Below the pieces are notes generated by a model that was not told the origin of the DNA, ran no database searches, and was given only the letters and a program-made list of their open reading frames with translations. Below, one piece after another: positions 30,144-32,032 of a DNA stretch of 32,032 bases. The translations under genes were made by a program, and so were the position numbers. Origin of the DNA: Hyphobacterium sp. (GTDB lineage: Bacteria; Pseudomonadota; Alphaproteobacteria; Caulobacterales; Maricaulaceae); assembly GCA_021604625.1 (NCBI GenBank), contig BQJI01000006.1, positions 1-32,032 of the forward strand. The letters are read 5' to 3'. Each line of letters begins with the position of its first letter. Position 1 is the stretch's first letter.

Positions 30144-32032
30144 ATGCGCCTATCCCTGCTATCCGCGGTCAGCAGTCTGGCTGTGCTTTTCGCCTCCGCG
30201 GACGCCGCCGCTCAGAATGGAGACACCGAAACCGAAACGGTCCCCAGCGACGATGTCATCATCGTGATGGCCACGCGAACGGAGATTCCCGCTTTCTCCT
30301 ATCCCGGGCAGGTCTCGGTCATTGATCAGGAAACGCTGGAACTGGTCGATCCGTACTCGCTGGAAACATTGCTGCGGCAAATTCCCGGCGTCGAAGCAGG
30401 CGGCGGACCTCGTCGCACGGGCCAGACGCTGACCATTCGCGGGCAATCTCGCGAAAATGTCACTCTGTTGCTGGACGGCGCGCGGCAGAATTTCAACTCG
30501 GCCCATGACGGAGTTTTCTTTGTCGACCCCGCTCTTCTGTCATCGGTTGAATCCGTGCGCGGCCCGGCGTCAGCCCTTTATGGTTCCGGTGCATCAGGCG
30601 GCGTTATCGCATTTGAAACGGCAGATGCCGCAGACCTCCTCGATGACAGTGAGACGTTTGGCGCCCGCATCACCGCCGGATATCGTTCTGTGGACGAAGG
30701 GTTTTCGCTCTCCGGCGCGGTCTATGGCATCAACGGCCCGCTGGATACGCTGGCGTATCTTTCGCGTCGTGAAAGTGGCGATATCAGCCTCGGCTCCGGT
30801 AATGACCTTCCGGCCGATGACCAATCGGTTTCGGGACTGCTCAAACTGGGTCTCGATGCCGCGCCCGGCATACGACTGGAAGGCTCCTGGCAGGCGCTGC
30901 GGGCCGACGCGACGGAACCCAATAACGGACAGGGCAATAATCCCACCGACCAACTCAATCCGCTGGTCAACAAGGACATTACAACCGACACATTCCGCTT
31001 TTCGGGGGCTTTTTCACCCAATGGCACTTTCCTGGATCTGAACGTCACGCTGTTCCAGACGACATCATCTGTTGAGGAGACGGAAACCGTTGGTGGCCGG
31101 ATCGTTGACCGCGAACTGGAAAGCCGGGGCGTACGTGCCGATCAACGCTTTGAATTCGGCCTGGGCCCGGCAGATGCCGCGCTGACGGTTGGCGGCGAAA
31201 TCCATGAAGACGAGCAGTCCGGATTTGACTCCACCGCCGCAGGAAATATTCGCGGCGGCGTACCGGATGCATCAACGCAGTTTTCAGGTCTGTTCGCGCA
31301 ACTGGAACTGACCGCATTCGAACCCTTTGGTCTGCCGGGCGAACTGGTGGTGCTGCCGGGCGTGCGTCTGGACAATTATGAAAGCGAGTCATCCCTTGCT
31401 GGCAGTAATAGCGACAATGCGACGTCCGGGCGGTTCGGCGTCAGCTATGCTCCCAACAACACTTTCCTGATCTTCGCCAACTGGGCGCAAGCCTTCCGGG
31501 CACCGTCTGTGAATGAAATCTATCTGGACGGCACTCACTTCTCTCTGCCCCACCCCGTCCTCGGCCCGCCGACCTTCATTTCCAATGAATTCATCGCCAA
31601 TGCGGCCCTGAGCCCGGAAACAACGGAGACGCTGGAAATTGGTGCCGGTTTCGGTTTTGACGGGCTGGTTCGAGCCGGAGACCGGTTGGAAATCAAGGGC
31701 TCCTGGTTTGAAACACAAGCGGAAGACCTGATCAATCTGTCGGTCAATTTTGCGTTTGATCCGACCTGTTTTGCCCCGCCTTTCCTGCCGTGTTCTGCCG
31801 GTACGACCAACAGCGCGAATGTGTCGTCTGCCACACTGACCGGCTATGAAATTCAACTGGACTATGAGAGCGGTCCTTTCAGCGTTTCGGCCTCGCTCTC
31901 CGAGACCGATGGCGAAGATGATGCGACCGGCACGCCTGTTGGCTCGTTGACGCCGGTTCGGCTGTTTGTGGATGGTCGGTGGCGTATTGACCGCCAGCGA
32001 CTGGTGCTGGGCGCGCGGGCGGAAATCGCCGG
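30144..32032 (+). CDS. TonB-dependent heme/hemoglobin-type outer membrane receptor (3' end beyond window)
   Basis: The frame runs from ATG 30144 (GGAG 9 nt upstream) to the right edge without a stop, giving 629 residues. A signal peptide 'MRLSLLSAVSSLAVLFASADAAAQ' is followed by a TonB-box-like 'DDVIIVMATRTE' (about 36-47) and the plug domain ('LLRQIPGVEAGGGPRRTGQTLTIRGQSRENVTLLLDGARQNFNSAHDGVFFVDPALLSSVESVRGPASALYGSGASGGVIAF'). In the barrel, 'ANWAQAFRAPSVNEIYLDGTHF' carries the FRAP motif of heme receptors. The later 'IANAALSPETTETLEIG' is a degenerate form of the NPxLxPE motif, and His residues lie between the two. This fits the hemoglobin/transferrin/lactoferrin-type receptor group, but the ligand is not proven. 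Confidence 0.9.
   Translation, partial: MRLSLLSAVSSLAVLFASADAAAQNGDTETETVPSDDVIIVMATRTEIPAFSYPGQVSVIDQETLELVDPYSLETLLRQIPGVEAGGGPRRTGQTLTIRGQSRENVTLLLDGARQNFNSAHDGVFFVDPALLSSVESVRGPASALYGSGASGGVIAFETADAADLLDDSETFGARITAGYRSVDEGFSLSGAVYGINGPLDTLAYLSRRESGDISLGSGNDLPADDQSVSGLLKLGLDAAPGIRLEGSWQALRADATEPNNGQGNNPTDQLNPLVNKDITTDTFRFSGAFSPNGTFLDLNVTLFQTTSSVEETETVGGRIVDRELESRGVRADQRFEFGLGPADAALTVGGEIHEDEQSGFDSTAAGNIRGGVPDASTQFSGLFAQLELTAFEPFGLPGELVVLPGVRLDNYESESSLAGSNSDNATSGRFGVSYAPNNTFLIFANWAQAFRAPSVNEIYLDGTHFSLPHPVLGPPTFISNEFIANAALSPETTETLEIGAGFGFDGLVRAGDRLEIKGSWFETQAEDLINLSVNFAFDPTCFAPPFLPCSAGTTNSANVSSATLTGYEIQLDYESGPFSVSASLSETDGEDDATGTPVGSLTPVRLFVDGRWRIDRQRLVLGARAEIA

Noticed and set aside
1-32032. 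tRNA or rRNA genes, CRISPR arrays, insertion sequences, prophage genes, replication origin
   Set aside because: Reading both strands I found no tRNA-like cloverleaf, no regularly spaced short repeats, no transposase or integrase, and no origin-like cluster. The intergenic regions are short and ordinary apart from those described.

Overview
The window looks like the chromosome of a flagellated, probably stalked or dimorphic, alphaproteobacterium of the Caulobacterales/Maricaulales/Hyphomonadaceae kind. The evidence is a Caulobacter-type flagellar locus in which flgE is followed by sciP (the small CtrA inhibitor), then fliF-fliG-fliH(flbE)-fliN-flbD-flhA-flhF-flhG. CtrA-like boxes and sigma54 promoters sit where the Caulobacter cell-cycle model would place them. 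The species call is an inference from gene content; no rRNA, tRNA, CRISPR or insertion sequence was seen.

Region 1 (1-7857) is housekeeping and accessory DNA. It holds a secreted protein cut by the left edge, a GNAT acetyltransferase and an acetyl-CoA acetyltransferase with a strong terminator, all on the minus strand. A plus-strand three-gene unit follows: a Tat-exported repeat protein, a DUF418/HGSNAT-like membrane protein, and a CPBP-type membrane protease carrying an in-frame palindromic repeat. A minus-strand group then encodes the tRNA thiolase MnmA, an NTF2-like secreted protein and a DUF1801 protein. A separate small secreted protein lies beside the flagellar genes.

Region 2 (7946-25930) is the flagellar block. 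flgK-flgL run leftward and fliK-flgD-flgE run rightward from a 438-bp divergent control region with sigma54-type promoters and CGGCA...TGCC elements that may be FlbD (ftr) sites. flgE ends at a UUCG-loop terminator. sciP and the fliF operon are each preceded by a TTAA-N7-TTTAC box, a one-mismatch CtrA site. The fliF operon makes the MS ring and switch parts (FliF, FliG, FliN), the export ATPase regulator (FliH), the late-gene sigma54 activator (FlbD), the export gate (FlhA) and the placement/number control pair (FlhF, FlhG). Two uncharacterised genes trail it. CtrA, SciP, FlbD and sigma54 therefore form a compact hierarchy: the early operon makes FlbD, which would switch on the hook and hook-associated genes next door.

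Region 3 (25907-32032) contains folE and a tight minus-strand operon of ECF sigma factor, Tat-exported ferritin-like protein and c-type cytochrome, with a likely self-recognised ECF promoter and no visible anti-sigma gene. A small secreted protein and a bidirectional terminator follow. The window ends with a divergent pair, a DUF6607-like lipoprotein and a heme-type TonB-dependent receptor (cut by the right edge), sharing a 139-bp intergenic region with a Fur-like box.

Nothing here is certain to be a new system. The most unusual items are the translated palindromic element in the CPBP gene, the ECF/ferritin-like/cytochrome operon, and the five-fold TDxDxG repeat protein.
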